Source of the DNA: Legionella tucsonensis
GTDB lineage: Bacteria > Pseudomonadota > Gammaproteobacteria > Legionellales > Legionellaceae
Assembly (NCBI RefSeq): GCF_001468035.1
Contig: NZ_LNZA01000001.1
Span: 2,712,986-2,776,985, forward strand
Direction: 5' to 3'
DNA: 64,000 nucleotides
Position 1 is the first letter of the stretch. Each line of letters opens with the position of its first letter. The notes beneath the pieces were generated by a model. It ran no database searches. It was not told the DNA's origin and saw nothing but the letters and a program-made list of their open reading frames with translations. The translations under genes were made by a program, and so were the position numbers. Shown here piece by piece: positions 19,543-27,491 of this stretch.

Positions 19543-20532
19543 ATGCCTGCTGTAAAAGTCACAGGAATGGGATGTTATTTACCCAGAAACAAAGTTCTTT
19601 CTACAGAACTCGATTTTCAACTTAATCTACCCAAAGGCAGTGTACAAAAAAAATCTGGATTGATTTCGCGTCACTTTGCATCTCCAGATGAAACAACCTC
19701 TTATATGGGTGCACAAGCAGCGTTGGCTGCAGTGCGACAAGCAAATATTAAATTAACAGAAATTGATGCCATCATCAGTGCTTGCGGCGTGGGAGAACAA
19801 GCAATTCCCTGCACTTCTGCATTAATTCAAAAACAATTGGGCTTGGAACAATCAGGAACGGCCTGTTTTGATATAAACAGCACGTGTTTAAGTTTTATTA
19901 GTGCCTTAGACATTGCATCGTATTTAGTTGAGGGAGCACGATATAAACGTGTTCTTATTGTTTCCAGTGACATTGCTTCAGTGGGATTAAATTGGCAAGA
20001 TATGGAAACCTGCACCATTTTTGGTGATGGAGCTGCTGCTTGTATACTTGAAAAAAGCAATGAAGGAACAAATCGAATTTTATCGTCGCATCATGAGACT
20101 CACAGTATTGGCTCTACATTCTGCCAAATTGAAGCTGGGGGTACACGTTTGCCAGCAAAAAATCCGTTACAGAACATAGAACAAAGCCTATTTTACATGG
20201 AAGGTAAAAAAGTATTCAAACTGGCATCCAAATTATTAGATAACCTCATAGAGAATCTTTTAAATAAAGCCAGTCTCTCTATGAATGATATCGATTGGTT
20301 TGTCCCGCATCAAGCAAGTCTGCTCGCGATGCATCATGTGCAAAAAAGATTGAATATTCCAACTGAAAAATTTGTTTCAATTTATCCTTATTATGGAAAT
20401 CAAATTGCAGCTTCCATTCCTACTGCATTATGCACTTTGATTGACAGCAAGCAATTGCAACGAGGACAATTAGTGCTGTTAATGGGTACCGGCGCCGGTT
20501 TAGCCGCGGGTGGTTTAGTTTTGGAGTATTAA
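19543..20532 (+). CDS. 3-oxoacyl-ACP synthase III-like enzyme
   Basis: Thiolase-fold condensing enzyme of 329 residues similar to FabH and OleA-type proteins. I set the start at 19543 because AAGGAAGTG precedes it at good spacing and the product then begins with the FabH-like MPAVKVTGMGCYLPRN. The Cys-His-Asn triad is present: C115 in NSTCLSF, H256 in VPHQAS, N286 in YYGNQIAAS. The C-terminal GTGAGLAAGG loop is typical. It is the first gene of a four-gene operon and lies 1 bp before the NAD-dependent reductase. It may prime a dedicated acyl product rather than general fatty acid synthesis. Confidence 0.85.
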   Translation: MPAVKVTGMGCYLPRNKVLSTELDFQLNLPKGSVQKKSGLISRHFASPDETTSYMGAQAALAAVRQANIKLTEIDAIISACGVGEQAIPCTSALIQKQLGLEQSGTACFDINSTCLSFISALDIASYLVEGARYKRVLIVSSDIASVGLNWQDMETCTIFGDGAAACILEKSNEGTNRILSSHHETHSIGSTFCQIEAGGTRLPAKNPLQNIEQSLFYMEGKKVFKLASKLLDNLIENLLNKASLSMNDIDWFVPHQASLLAMHHVQKRLNIPTEKFVSIYPYYGNQIAASIPTALCTLIDSKQLQRGQLVLLMGTGAGLAAGGLVLEY

Positions 20533-20533
20533 T

Positions 20534-21517
20534 ATGGTTTGTATTGTTACCGGAGCAACAGGTTGTCTTGGACTCAATTTAACTCAACGATTAATCGCAA
20601 ACGGTCATGAAGTAATCGCTTTAGGACGTAATGTACAGCTTGGTAAAATCCTTAATCAATCTGGGGCACGATTTATAACCCTGGACTTACTCGATAAAGA
20701 GAAATTAAAAAAAGTAGCGCAGGATGCCAAAACCATTTTTCACTGCGCGGCTCTTTCCAGCCCCTGGGGACGATATAAAGATTTTTATGAGGCCAATGTA
20801 CTAGGTACTCAACATGTAATTGAAGCAACGCCCCCCAATACACGATTAGTTCATGTTTCATCACCAAGTATTTATTTTAATTTCACCGAACAACATAACA
20901 TCAAGGAAGATGCAGCATTACCTTCAAAACCAGCCAACTATTATGTAAAAACCAAATTACTCGCTGAGTCTCTGGTGGATAAGGCCTATCAAGAAAAAAA
21001 CATGAATGTGATTACCTTACGTCCACGTGCTATTTTCGGCCCTTATGATCGTGCCATTTTGCCTCGCATGCTCCAGAATGAAAAAAAAGGTATCCTGCCT
21101 GTTATTGGTAATGGGAACAATATAATTGATATTACCTATGTCGAAAATGTAGTAGACAGTTTACTTTTAGCAGCACAGGCAGAACAGAAATTTTGCGGCA
21201 AAAAATACAACATAACTAATGGGGAGCCACAAGCTTTAATGACCATTATTTCGAAACTTTTTAGCGCATTACACAAACCATTGATACCCAAATTTATCCC
21301 TTATTCAATTGCAAAAACATATGCTGGCTGCATGGAAAAACTCTATAATCTTCCCTTTATTCATAAAGAACCGCGTTTGACTCGCTACAGTGCAGCTGTT
21401 TTATGTATGGGGCAAACCTTAAACATTGAAGCAGCTCAAAAAGATTTAGTTTATCGACCAAAAATCACTATAAATCAAGGAATAGAACGTTTTGCCGAGT
21501 GGTATCGAAGATCATGA
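20534..21517 (+). CDS. NAD-dependent epimerase/dehydratase (3-beta-HSD/OleD-like reductase)
   Basis: Extended short-chain dehydrogenase of 327 residues. The N-terminal Rossmann motif VTGATGCLGLNL (residues 4-15) and the catalytic Tyr-x3-Lys in YYVKTKLLAES are intact. GRYKDFYEANVLGTQHV and the C-terminal VDS/TNGEPQ segments resemble the 3-beta-hydroxysteroid dehydrogenase branch, which also includes the beta-keto acid reductase OleD. It starts 1 bp after the KAS-III gene and its stop overlaps the next start (ATGA). A 3-oxo product from the synthase is a reasonable substrate, but this is inferred from neighbourhood only. Confidence 0.85.
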   Translation: MVCIVTGATGCLGLNLTQRLIANGHEVIALGRNVQLGKILNQSGARFITLDLLDKEKLKKVAQDAKTIFHCAALSSPWGRYKDFYEANVLGTQHVIEATPPNTRLVHVSSPSIYFNFTEQHNIKEDAALPSKPANYYVKTKLLAESLVDKAYQEKNMNVITLRPRAIFGPYDRAILPRMLQNEKKGILPVIGNGNNIIDITYVENVVDSLLLAAQAEQKFCGKKYNITNGEPQALMTIISKLFSALHKPLIPKFIPYSIAKTYAGCMEKLYNLPFIHKEPRLTRYSAAVLCMGQTLNIEAAQKDLVYRPKITINQGIERFAEWYRRS

Positions 21518-22335
21518 TAGAGTATCAATTATTTGAAGCGGGATATTGCACACATTGTGAGAAAATGACTTTAAAAAGCGGTCATTGGAAACAATATGAA
21601 TACCCTGCAATCTGTGCTTTAATTAAACACCCTTTCCAAGGTTATATCCTATTTGATACAGGCTATAGCCGCCGATTCAATGACTTAACACAAAAATTTC
21701 CCTTTTCCATCTACCGGCGCTTAACGCCTATGGTGTTAAAAAAATCTCTTAAAGAACAATTAGCAGAACATAATATCCAAGCCTCGGAGATCAAAGCAAT
21801 TGTGATTTCTCATTTTCATGCGGATCACATTGGTGGTTTAAAAGACTTCCCTAATGCCCAATTTTTCTGTCATCCTGATGCCATAAACGACATCCGTCAC
21901 AAAGCAGGAATAAAAGCATTGATGCAGGGATTTTTACCCGAGCTACTTCCTAAAGACTTTTATGAACGTTTGGTTGTGTTAAAAAATGAAATAGTACTGA
22001 AACCAAATTTATCACCCTTTACTGCCGGATTTGATCTTTTTAGTGATGATCAACTTATTGCTATTCCTTTGCCGGGTCATGCTAAGGGACAAATTGGTTT
22101 GTATTTTAAAGCAGCTCAAGAAACTTTTTTAGTTGCAGACAGCTGTTGGCACCAAGAAACCTTTAAAAATCTTGTTTATCCAAGTCTCCTCACTTATTTG
22201 CTTCATGATAATAAAGAGGCGTATATACAAACAATCAAGAAATTGCATCAACTTTTTAAAAATAATAAAAAAATCGATATTATTCCATCTCATTGCCAAC
22301 ATATACGCGCTCGTCTTTTGGAGAGTCAACAATGA
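21514..22335 (+). CDS. MBL-fold metallo-hydrolase (lactonase/thioesterase-like)
   Basis: Dinuclear-metal hydrolase of the metallo-beta-lactamase fold, 273 residues from the ATG that overlaps the upstream stop. The metal-binding motif HFHADHIGG is intact, a later His sits in PLPGHAKGQIG, an Asp in FLVADSCW and the last His in IIPSHCQH. The early region KMTLKSGHWKQYEYP carries no signal peptide, so it should be cytoplasmic. The fold covers N-acyl homoserine lactonases, thioesterases and others. In this operon it could release or hydrolyse an acyl or lactone intermediate. Both ends overlap neighbours by 4 bp. Confidence 0.85.
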   Translation: MIEYQLFEAGYCTHCEKMTLKSGHWKQYEYPAICALIKHPFQGYILFDTGYSRRFNDLTQKFPFSIYRRLTPMVLKKSLKEQLAEHNIQASEIKAIVISHFHADHIGGLKDFPNAQFFCHPDAINDIRHKAGIKALMQGFLPELLPKDFYERLVVLKNEIVLKPNLSPFTAGFDLFSDDQLIAIPLPGHAKGQIGLYFKAAQETFLVADSCWHQETFKNLVYPSLLTYLLHDNKEAYIQTIKKLHQLFKNNKKIDIIPSHCQHIRARLLESQQ

Positions 22336-23603
22336 TGCTTAGGCTACTTTATTATTACTTTAAGACACATTTTCTTAAAAAACGCTTCAAATCACGGGAC
22401 CAATTATCTGCTTATCAGGAAAAAAGATTTAAAAAGCTCGTAAAAACGACCTTGTACAAATCCCCTTTTTATCAACCCTATTTGCATAAACCGTTCAATG
22501 AATGGCCAATTATCAATAAAAAAATAATGATGCAGCATTTTGATGAGATAAATACGGTACAAATAAAAAAAGACCATGCCTTGAAACTGGCTTTAGCAGC
22601 AGAACACACACGTGATTTTTCTGCTTTAATCAATGACATTGCGGTTGGGCTTTCATCTGGAACATCCGGAAGTCGAGGTTTATTTCTTGCCAATGAAAAA
22701 GAACGTGATGCCTGGGCTGGCATTTTACTGGCTAAATCCTTACCCAAAGGACTCAAGAGAAAAGAGCGCATTGCCTTTTTTCTCAGAGCAAATAGCAGAC
22801 TCTATACAACGCTGAGTAAAAGAAAAAAAATTCAATTCTATTTTTTTGATTTACTCGAAAATTTCGAAGATCATATTGATCGTTTAAATGAAATACAGCC
22901 TACCATTATCTCAGCGCCAACCTCTGTATTACTGGCTTTATCCAGAGAAAAGCACCGTTTATCAATTACCCCTGAAAAAATATTTGCTGTTGCTGAAGTT
23001 TTGGAAAAACGCGATGAACTAATTATCAGCAACCTCTTTCAATGTCAGGTGGCACAAGTCTATCAATGCACCGAAGGGTTTTTAGCCATCAGTGATAAAG
23101 AAAGTAATCATTTATTAATGAATGAAGAATATTTAATTATTGAAAAAGAGTGGCTGGATGAAAAGCGATTTGTTCCTATTATTACTGATCTGCTGCGTAC
23201 AACACAACCAATCATCCGCTATCGTTTAGATGATGTCTTAATTGAAGAAATATCAAACGGAGTTTTTACTCAGCTGGCAGGAATTGAAGGCCGCGAAGGC
23301 GATATATGTTATGCAACCAAAAATAATAAAGTGCTTCCGCTTTTTGCCGACCTAATTCGCCAGAAAATGGCATCCTTTCCTTTTGAATTCGAGGATTATG
23401 CTATCCAACAACATGCCTTAAATCAATTTACGATCCAAATCATTCCTGATTTATTAGAAAAAGAAGCATTAATAGCTCATTTAAATGAGCTATTTCACTC
23501 ACAAAATTACGATATCCCTTCCTGGAAATGGCAACCTTTTATAAAAAAAGAATTGGGGGCAAAAAATTGCAGAATTCGCACTCTATTCAAAATTACATCT
23601 TAA
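22332..23603 (+). CDS. F390-synthetase-related adenylate-forming enzyme (PaaK-like)
   Basis: Cytoplasmic enzyme of 423 residues resembling the CoF/F390-synthetase-related and phenylacetate-CoA-ligase branch of adenylate-forming proteins. The ATP-binding P-loop-like motif is SSGTSGSRGLFL (about residues 110-121), followed by VYQCTEGFLA and the YRLDDVLIEE region with the conserved Tyr-Arg-x-x-Asp. It starts in an ATGA overlap with the MBL gene and closes the four-gene operon. By family it would activate a carboxylate as an acyl-adenylate. The substrate is unknown. Confidence 0.78.
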   Translation: MMLRLLYYYFKTHFLKKRFKSRDQLSAYQEKRFKKLVKTTLYKSPFYQPYLHKPFNEWPIINKKIMMQHFDEINTVQIKKDHALKLALAAEHTRDFSALINDIAVGLSSGTSGSRGLFLANEKERDAWAGILLAKSLPKGLKRKERIAFFLRANSRLYTTLSKRKKIQFYFFDLLENFEDHIDRLNEIQPTIISAPTSVLLALSREKHRLSITPEKIFAVAEVLEKRDELIISNLFQCQVAQVYQCTEGFLAISDKESNHLLMNEEYLIIEKEWLDEKRFVPIITDLLRTTQPIIRYRLDDVLIEEISNGVFTQLAGIEGREGDICYATKNNKVLPLFADLIRQKMASFPFEFEDYAIQQHALNQFTIQIIPDLLEKEALIAHLNELFHSQNYDIPSWKWQPFIKKELGAKNCRIRTLFKITS

Positions 23604-23607
23604 TATT
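23599..23607 (+). promoter_or_regulatory. PmrA-like half-site upstream of the 589-residue gene
   Basis: The nonamer CTTAATATT matches the half-site consensus (cTTAATatT) reported for PmrA-controlled Legionella effectors. After a 2-base gap a second, poorer TAAT-containing half follows. It lies about 104 bp before the start at 23711 and overlaps the stop codon of the preceding gene. One good half-site in A+T-rich DNA is weak evidence by itself. Confidence 0.3.
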
Positions 23608-23710
23608 CTACTAATTCAACTCAATACAATTCAAGTCAACTAAAATTCGCAAAATATGCTTTAATTATAATCAATGGGATATTTTTTTTATCATTTATTT
23701 GAGTTGAGTT

Positions 23711-25480
23711 ATGAAAATCACTGTAGGGCAAGCTTTATTAATTCTCCTGGCAAAATACCGTAATAATGCAGAGAAATCTAATGAATTGAAGCATTTATAT
23801 TTGGCGGGAGCAAAAAACGAAACAACTCAATTAGCAATCGATACTTACCTCAAAGATCCTGCTTTATCAGGGTTTCAGATCTCCAGAGCTCCCGAAGATA
23901 TTACCCATGACAGCACTCGTCGTTATTTTGAGACGCATTTGGCTTATGAAACATTAAGCAGCAAGCTGGATAAACTTACTCTAGCCGAAATCAATCAACA
24001 TTTAGACGCCGTTAAAGGAACTGCATATTGCTCTTATGCAGATCTATACGAGGAAGTTTTGCAAGGGGAATATTCCCCATCTGATGCCATAGAGCGTGAG
24101 TATGCCGATTATCTGACCAAACTTCAGAAGAAAGAAATATTTTCGGAGTTTACTGAGGAACAAAGGCAAAAAATCAGCGCGATAGTCTCTACTGCTTTTG
24201 TAGCAATGATCATTGCCTCTCAAGGACCCCATTTACTTCCATTAGATATTTATGGTGAAGGAGTCTACCTGGAAAGAGGAAAAATAACTAAAGCAAATCA
24301 GAGTAAAACAACAACCAGTGCACTTGGTTTATTACAAAGCAGCGATCCTGTTTCTTTGGATGATCCAGCTCGTATGGCCAAAACCCAAGAGTTTTTAAAA
24401 CCTTCTGAACAATCAACATACGATCCTAATGCTCAATGGGTTAAGGATAATTTTTCTCGCCTCGTTCATCCATTCTCAAACTCTATATCAGGAACCATGC
24501 TCTGTGAAATACGCGCTTTAGCAAAAATACAAGAGCTTAGGAAATTAGCCGATTATATGGATGCTCAGGCAAAACCAACTGATGACGTTACACCGCCAAG
24601 TCAAACAATCGATGAAACCACGAAAAAAAATCAAATCGATCTGGTTCTAAGCATAATGGAATCCGGTAAAGTAACCTCTGAAGTTCTAGCTAAAGCCGCT
24701 GAACTCATACATGAAAGCCAAATAACGTATGAAGTAATAAAACACATCAAAAAAACCACTGATGAAGCCCTTTTATCATCCAAAGAAAAATTGGGAGCGT
24801 TCCTGGCTTTGTATGTTTCCGCCTTGTTATTTAATGCTGGAGGACACAGTTTACATGAGTTTGTTGCCCCCTTGGGTCTAGCTCAGATTCAAGAAGAGTT
24901 TGCTGACATTGACGGTTTTAGTACTTTAGATCTAGAGGAATTATTTTTAAATAGCAATAAAGACGCATTTGATAAAGCCTTAGATAAAGCAATTCGCTAC
25001 AATGAACATATGATTAAGAAAAGGGCTGTAAAAGAAGAGCTAGGGAGTCTAAAAAAAGATTTTGATAAAAAATCAATACCTCAGTTAATTACTCATTCCA
25101 AACTAAGTGTTGATTCCAGAAAAAATCTTTCAGAACTTGCACAAAAAGACCCGTATCACGCTGCAGATTGTTTAAGATTAGCTGAAAAATTGCAACAGAT
25201 AATGACTCAAAACGATACTCGAGTTAAATCAGAATATTTTTCATTCTTTAGAGAAGGTGCGCAACGACAAGTAATATTAAATAAAAATCTCAACGATGCA
25301 ATAATAGAACTGAGCAAAGGAAACAAGCAACAAGCAAAAGCAATTATTGAAACCACACTAAATGCACTCAAAGATTTTAAATCCAATGATAAACCTGAGC
25401 TAAAGTCTCTTCAAAGTTTTTATGATTTAATGGAGAGTCAAGTCATTACAGAACAACAAATGGCAATTACTAAAAGTTAG
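23711..25480 (+). CDS. Uncharacterised 589-residue protein, effector candidate
   Basis: Not recognised as a named family. The protein is soluble and mostly alpha-helical by composition, with no signal peptide and one modest hydrophobic stretch (FVAMIIASQG near residue 165) that is too short to be a clear membrane anchor. The middle contains a Ser/Thr/Gln-rich linker (about 195-235) and the C-terminal third is rich in Lys and Glu. The C-terminus (MESQVITEQQMAITKS) is polar with a Glu nearby, compatible with a Dot/Icm signal. Upstream sits a PmrA-like half-site. The setting among accessory genes supports, but does not prove, effector status. Confidence 0.5.
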   Translation: MKITVGQALLILLAKYRNNAEKSNELKHLYLAGAKNETTQLAIDTYLKDPALSGFQISRAPEDITHDSTRRYFETHLAYETLSSKLDKLTLAEINQHLDAVKGTAYCSYADLYEEVLQGEYSPSDAIEREYADYLTKLQKKEIFSEFTEEQRQKISAIVSTAFVAMIIASQGPHLLPLDIYGEGVYLERGKITKANQSKTTTSALGLLQSSDPVSLDDPARMAKTQEFLKPSEQSTYDPNAQWVKDNFSRLVHPFSNSISGTMLCEIRALAKIQELRKLADYMDAQAKPTDDVTPPSQTIDETTKKNQIDLVLSIMESGKVTSEVLAKAAELIHESQITYEVIKHIKKTTDEALLSSKEKLGAFLALYVSALLFNAGGHSLHEFVAPLGLAQIQEEFADIDGFSTLDLEELFLNSNKDAFDKALDKAIRYNEHMIKKRAVKEELGSLKKDFDKKSIPQLITHSKLSVDSRKNLSELAQKDPYHAADCLRLAEKLQQIMTQNDTRVKSEYFSFFREGAQRQVILNKNLNDAIIELSKGNKQQAKAIIETTLNALKDFKSNDKPELKSLQSFYDLMESQVITEQQMAITKS

Positions 25481-25540
25481 AATTGTTTTCTATCAATAAC
25501 GTCAATAAAATATTAACTATGCCCCATTATATTATGTATT

Positions 25541-26263
25541 ATGCCCTCTCCAAAGAAAATCGATGATCAAGGCAATTATCTGGAATTTTCCGGTGTGACC
25601 ATTATTGCTCATGCAGGACAAATAAATCAAAAACTATGGCAGAATATTTACCATTATCTTAAAAGCACTTCAGTGCTATATGACTATTTTTCCCCTCTGC
25701 CTTATCAAAGCTATCACATGACCACCTGTAATTTATATACTCAAAAAGAAATCCCGGAAAATTGGCTTTCTTTTATATCAAAGAAACTGACGATTTTTCA
25801 AAGTATTAATAAAAAACTGATTGAACTACAATTCAATCCCTCAGTTTCAATTGACGCTATAAATTATTTTTCTGAATTAAAGTTAATTTTATCCATACCC
25901 CCAGAACAGCAAACAATAATTCAACAAGTTGCAAAAGAATTTGACTTGGAAAATAAAATACCCAATGATTTTCACATTACTTTAGCATATGGATATAGAG
26001 AAATTGACGATGAACACGTCTTTAAAGAAATTAAAAATAAAATAGAAGAATTGCTAAAAATTTGTCAACAATATGAACAAAAAATTATTTTATCTCCTCC
26101 AACCTTATGTTTTTTTCGTAGCATGGAACAATTTATTCCTTGGGATGGGACTATCAATCCATTTGTTGTAAAATCACCTGCAATCCACTTGCATTTATTT
26201 AGCAGTAAAAATGGAGCTCAAAAGAATGAGGTTTCAAAAACTTCTTTTTGTATCACCATGTAA
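25541..26263 (+). CDS. 2H-phosphoesterase-like (DUF1868-type) protein with C-terminal CaaX
   Basis: Protein of 240 residues with two His-x-Thr motifs, H59-M-T in SYHMTT and H145-I-T in FHITLAY, spaced as in 2H (LigT-like) phosphoesterases and resembling DUF1868. The fold would predict hydrolysis of cyclic or 2',3'-type phosphodiesters, but the substrate is unknown. The protein ends in Cys-Ile-Thr-Met, a CaaX-type tetrapeptide, after a Lys- and Ser-containing tail. Bacteria do not prenylate such boxes, but host farnesyltransferase does, so delivery into host cells is suggested. No strong ribosome-binding site precedes the ATG at 25541, so the start is less certain. Confidence 0.68.
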   Translation: MPSPKKIDDQGNYLEFSGVTIIAHAGQINQKLWQNIYHYLKSTSVLYDYFSPLPYQSYHMTTCNLYTQKEIPENWLSFISKKLTIFQSINKKLIELQFNPSVSIDAINYFSELKLILSIPPEQQTIIQQVAKEFDLENKIPNDFHITLAYGYREIDDEHVFKEIKNKIEELLKICQQYEQKIILSPPTLCFFRSMEQFIPWDGTINPFVVKSPAIHLHLFSSKNGAQKNEVSKTSFCITM

Positions 26264-26288
26264 TTAAAAACCACCAATAAACTGAATA

Positions 26289-26314
26289 CTCCCCATAGCA
26301 TCTTCTATAGGGAG
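26289..26314. terminator. Hairpin between convergent genes
   Basis: A 10-bp stem with one G-U pair and a 6-base loop (CTCCCCATAG / CTATAGGGAG) lies between the 2H gene and the entericidin-like gene, which converge here. No T-run follows on the plus strand and only a weak T-rich stretch follows on the minus strand. It is a plausible bidirectional terminator. Confidence 0.5.
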
Positions 26315-26326
26315 CAGAAGAAGAAA

Positions 26327-26464
26327 TTATCGTGATGCCCTTTGAATATCTTTACCCACGGAAGATACATCTTTTCCAAAACCGTGAACCGTTCCACAAG
26401 AGCTTAGTAAGCCAAGTGCTGTAATACAAATACTTACAATTGCTATTTTTTTCAGAGTGTTCAT
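26327..26464 (-). CDS. Entericidin A/B-like small lipoprotein
   Basis: Short gene of 45 codons plus stop. The product starts MNTLKKIAIVSI, has a hydrophobic signal and lipobox Leu-Ser-Ser-Cys at residues 20-23, then GTVHGFGKDVSSVGKDIQRA, matching the Cys-Gly/Asn-Thr-Val-x-Gly-x-Gly-x-Asp pattern of the entericidin EcnA/EcnB family. A strong Shine-Dalgarno region (GAGGGGA) precedes the ATG. Entericidins are small cell-envelope lipoproteins described as a toxin-antidote pair in E. coli. Only one is present here, so that role is not implied. Confidence 0.88.
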   Translation of the reverse strand: MNTLKKIAIVSICITALGLLSSCGTVHGFGKDVSSVGKDIQRASR

Positions 26465-26844
26465 AGTTTTTCCCCTCTCTTTTTGTTTTTAAAATTTTTC
26501 CTTCTGTAAATTATTCTAGACCATATTTTTATAAAATTAGAAATTAATAATCAGTTTAAATAATATGATCATTAATGTATTTTCCAAAAAAATATTGATA
26601 CATTACTCAATTTAAACACATTTAAAAATTCTAAAAAATTCAAATCAACGCATTATTTTCAACAGCTTAATGATCCGCAATGAGATCAACTTATTTTTCC
26701 ATTGGAGCAATTATCCTGACTTTAGGTTTTATGGTTTATTTGCTAAGCCAGTTATTTTTCTGTTATGGTTATAGACTCAAATGAGATACTTGTCGTGATC
26801 GTTGCAGACCTATGTGTGTTCAACTAAGTAGTGCAGCAGAGTGA

Positions 26845-26873
26845 TTGTTTTATACTCAATACTTCCCTATAAT
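26845..26873 (+). promoter_or_regulatory. Sigma-70-type promoter for the small secreted protein
   Basis: TTGTTT at 26845-26850 and a perfect TATAAT at 26868-26873 are separated by 17 bp. The downstream ATG is at 26909, preceded by AAAAAAGGGG. The remaining interval from 26465 is A+T-rich. It holds one 34-codon reading frame (26680-26784) encoding a hydrophobic peptide without a ribosome-binding site, and nothing else I can support. Confidence 0.65.
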
Positions 26874-26908
26874 CGCACCGGATTTAATAATAAAAAAGGG
26901 GCTCTGTT

Positions 26909-27298
26909 ATGAAAAAATGGATGGTATTGGCTGCCACCAGCTTGATGATGATGAATGCGCACGCAGACAATAAATCTTGGTGTGGTTATAAAGATTATTT
27001 TCGTTTAAGTGATGCATCCCACCCTGGCATTTATGTTGTCAGTGGATTTAGCGATCAGGATGTTTTTCTTCAATTAATTGGTCCTCGCAGTTTTGAAATC
27101 AGAGATGGCTTCGAGTGTCGCAGTGGCTATGCTCATGTTACTGTTGCCTACGATGCTGAGAATTGGTGTGTTCTTGATATTAAAGATGGTCCATTGATGA
27201 ACCATCCAACTGTTAGCGCTTCTTGCAACGGAATTCGCTATATTAATACAGTATACGATGGTATTGGCAGCTACTCATATACTATTAATCTTGATTAA
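26909..27298 (+). CDS. Small secreted cysteine-containing protein
   Basis: Exported protein of 129 residues, unrecognised. Signal peptide MKKWMVLAATSLMMMNAHA (cleavage predicted after residue 19) followed by a mature part of about 110 residues with four cysteines (in SWCGYK, FECRSG, NWCVLD and ASCNGI), consistent with two disulphides in the periplasm or outside the cell. The composition (many Tyr, Ser, Asp, Gly) suggests a beta-rich fold. A good promoter and an AAGGGG ribosome-binding site are present, and the gene stands alone. Confidence 0.75.
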   Translation: MKKWMVLAATSLMMMNAHADNKSWCGYKDYFRLSDASHPGIYVVSGFSDQDVFLQLIGPRSFEIRDGFECRSGYAHVTVAYDAENWCVLDIKDGPLMNHPTVSASCNGIRYINTVYDGIGSYSYTINLD

Positions 27299-27316
27299 TA
27301 CAACAAACCTTGATTA

Positions 27317-27371
27317 GGATAAAGGCTCAAGGGACTGGTAGTTATCTATTGAATGCTCCTTGCCTTTATCC
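27317..27371. repeat. Long inverted repeat downstream of the secreted-protein gene
   Basis: Arms GGATAAAGGC (27317-27326) and GCCTTTATCC (27362-27371) pair perfectly. CAAGG and CCTTG just inside extend the stem after a short bulge, leaving a loop of about 25 bases. It lies between convergent genes but no T-run follows either arm, so an intrinsic terminator is unproven. Confidence 0.5.
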
Positions 27372-27491
27372 ATACCCTATTATGATAAATCCCAATCAGA
27401 TTATCCTCTTTCCTGGAATGCGGTTAATACTTTTTGTCGATACGCAGCAACTGTTTCAAAATACTGAGCTTTAGCCTAAATAATATTACGC

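Noticed and set aside
26680-26784. 34-codon frame for a hydrophobic peptide
   Set aside because: No ribosome-binding site and no recognised similarity; chance frames of this size are common in A+T-rich DNA.
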